DNA of 6,644 nucleotides from Actinomycetota bacterium (lineage in GTDB: Bacteria > Actinomycetota > Acidimicrobiia > Acidimicrobiales > Ilumatobacteraceae), in contig SYNW01000021.1 in the NCBI GenBank assembly GCA_005805045.1, positions 1-6,644 of the forward strand, written 5' to 3'. Position 1 is the first letter of the stretch, and every line of letters begins with the position of its first letter. Of the stretch, positions 5,444 to 6,644 are shown piece by piece. The translations under genes and the position numbers were made by a program. Below the pieces are notes generated by a model that was not told where the DNA came from, ran no database searches, and saw only the letters and a program-made list of their open reading frames with translations.

Positions 5444-6637
5444 ATGGCCGATAAATACGCGGGCATTTTTCGCTCGCTGGAATATTTCAATGCGAGGTTG
5501 TTTTTTGCCGGACTGCTGTTCTCGAATATTGGTAGTTGGCTGCAGTTAACCGCGTCGTCGCTGCTGATTTATCGACTGACCGGCAATGCAGCCGACCTTG
5601 GTTACAACGTTGCGTTTCAGTTTCTGCCGATGCTGTTGTTCGGCACTTGGTGCGGGGCGTTGGCCGACCGTCACGATCGTCGTCGCATCGCGCTTATTTC
5701 GCAGGCTGGTTTGGCGGTTCAAGCATTGTTGCTTGGCGTGCTTGATCTTTCGAATGTGATCAATGTGCCGACGGTCTACGCGCTGTCACTGCTATTGGGC
5801 ATCATTGGCGCATTTGATAATCCGGCTCGTCGCGGGCTCGTGACCGAACTTGTGCCGGAGGTTGATTTGCCGAACGCAATGTCACTCAACACGGCGGTGA
5901 TGACCGGCTCGCGCATTTTTGGTGCGGCAATCGCCACGGCACTTGTCGGACCGCTGGGAACGGGCTGGCTGTTTATCATCAATGGCATTTCGTATGCGGC
6001 GATGATTTATAGCCTGACTGGCCTGCGCAAGAGCGAAATGTATCCGGCAGTGATTCGACCAGCGGGCGGCTCGCCAGTGCGCGAAGTATTTGAATATGTC
6101 GCCGGCAATCGTCGCTTGCTGAAGATGTTCATGATTTATCTCGCAGTGAGCACGTTCTCGTTCAATTTTGGTGTTGCGTTGCCGAAACTTGCCGACTTGA
6201 GATGGGGTGACGATCGCGCATTTGGTTGGGTGATGGCGATAATTGGTATCGGAAACCTAACTGGCGCATTACTGACTGCACGACTAAAAGTTGTTTCGAT
6301 GCGCTGGTTCGTCGGCAACATTGCGTTGCTGGGTCTGGCGAGCATTGGCATGGCGTTTGCGTCGAATGTATGGATGGCATTTCTATGGAGCGTTCCGCTG
6401 GGTATCGGCGGAGCGGCGATGATCGCCTCGGGTAATGCAATCAGCCAGCAAGAGTCGCCACCGGACATGCGCGGAAGACTGCTTGCTCTCACGGCGGTTG
6501 CATTCTTGGGCAGCACCCCAATTGGTGGACCGATCACTGGTCTAGTCGCCGACTCAATTTCGCCTGAGTGGTCGTTGGCGTATGGCGGTGTGATTGCCCT
6601 AGTTTGTGCTTTAGTGGCAGTGGTGGCGTGGAGATGA
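5444..6637 (+). CDS. MFS transporter, EntS/MFS_3-type exporter
   Basis: Predicted inner-membrane secondary transporter, probably a proton-driven exporter; the substrate is not readable. The 397 residues form about twelve membrane segments (roughly 15-32, 52-73, 83-101, 108-124, 147-170, 173-192, 226-246, 258-279, 287-306, 309-331, 346-367, 377-396). The loop between segments 2 and 3 carries GALADRHDRR (71-80), the MFS motif A. FDNPARR (124-130), the second-half GRLLAL (344-349) and the N-terminal WLQLTASSLLIYRLTGNAADLG (32-53 region) match the family of the enterobactin exporter EntS and related drug exporters. The ATG at 5444 lies five bases after the lepA stop without a clear Shine-Dalgarno sequence, so it is probably co-transcribed and translationally coupled. 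It is slightly short for the family but has no missing segment. No siderophore or drug genes are nearby to suggest a substrate. Confidence 0.85.
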   Translation: MADKYAGIFRSLEYFNARLFFAGLLFSNIGSWLQLTASSLLIYRLTGNAADLGYNVAFQFLPMLLFGTWCGALADRHDRRRIALISQAGLAVQALLLGVLDLSNVINVPTVYALSLLLGIIGAFDNPARRGLVTELVPEVDLPNAMSLNTAVMTGSRIFGAAIATALVGPLGTGWLFIINGISYAAMIYSLTGLRKSEMYPAVIRPAGGSPVREVFEYVAGNRRLLKMFMIYLAVSTFSFNFGVALPKLADLRWGDDRAFGWVMAIIGIGNLTGALLTARLKVVSMRWFVGNIALLGLASIGMAFASNVWMAFLWSVPLGIGGAAMIASGNAISQQESPPDMRGRLLALTAVAFLGSTPIGGPITGLVADSISPEWSLAYGGVIALVCALVAVVAWR

Positions 6638-6644
6638 TTGTGCA
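6634..6644 (+). CDS. Possible start of the next gene, cut by the window edge
   Basis: An ATG at 6634 overlaps the MFS stop in the classic ATGA arrangement, with a GGTGG about seven bases upstream. Only three full codons (Met-Ile-Val) are visible, so the product cannot be named and the start itself may be accidental. Confidence 0.2.

Noticed and set aside
6136..6537. 133-codon open frame on the minus strand opposite the MFS gene
   Set aside because: Antisense to clear membrane segments of the transporter; Pro/Ala/Asn-rich shadow with no recognisable domain.
1..6644. Mobile element, CRISPR array, tRNA, riboswitch or toxin-antitoxin system
   Set aside because: No terminal repeats with a transposase, no spaced repeats, no tRNA-like cloverleaf and no small paired genes were seen on reading both strands; nearly all bases lie in recognised genes.

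Overview
The window reads as an ordinary, densely packed chromosomal stretch of a bacterium, most likely an actinobacterium. The class Acidimicrobiia (a freshwater or marine lineage) is my best guess. Base composition is intermediate (about half G+C by eye) and codon use looks uniform across genes. The order comEA - comEC - holA - rpsT (opposite strand) - lepA is a known conserved neighbourhood in Gram-positive bacteria. Shine-Dalgarno sequences are scarce, and two genes have a TANNNT hexamer six bases before the start codon, as leaderless actinobacterial genes do. The lineage is an inference; no rRNA or marker phylogeny could be run.

Layout. Bases 1-414 hold the 3' part of comEA, a competence DNA-binding protein (SLBB domain plus two helix-hairpin-helix motifs). 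It is cut by the window edge and continues upstream of the first TTG/ATG-type start. On the minus strand, 411-857 encode an unrecognised 148-residue protein with about four membrane segments. It converges on comEA, with both stops inside one CTAG, and diverges from comEC. comEC (799 or 856 to 2262) encodes the DNA-uptake channel without a C-terminal metallo-beta-lactamase domain, and is followed after 2 bases by holA (2265-3296, DNA polymerase III delta). rpsT (3274-3534, minus, ribosomal protein S20) overlaps the end of holA by 23 bases. A 119-base divergent spacer, the only real intergenic region, separates rpsT from lepA (3654-5438, elongation factor 4). An MFS exporter of the EntS/MFS_3 type (5444-6637) follows after 5 bases. 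An ATGA overlap at its end may start another gene.

How they fit together. ComEA binds incoming double-stranded DNA outside the membrane and ComEC passes one strand inward. HolA is the clamp-loader subunit of the replicase and probably shares the comEC message. rpsT and lepA are translation genes facing away from a common control region. The MFS gene is probably co-transcribed with lepA, but its substrate cannot be read from sequence.

I see no exotic system, mobile element, CRISPR array or RNA gene here. The points most worth a second look are the inverted membrane gene that splits comEA from comEC, the start-to-start overlap it makes with comEC, the ComEC lacking the lactamase domain, and a 9-bp inverted repeat that brackets the rpsT promoter and includes its GTG start. 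No stretch over 300 bases is left without a gene.
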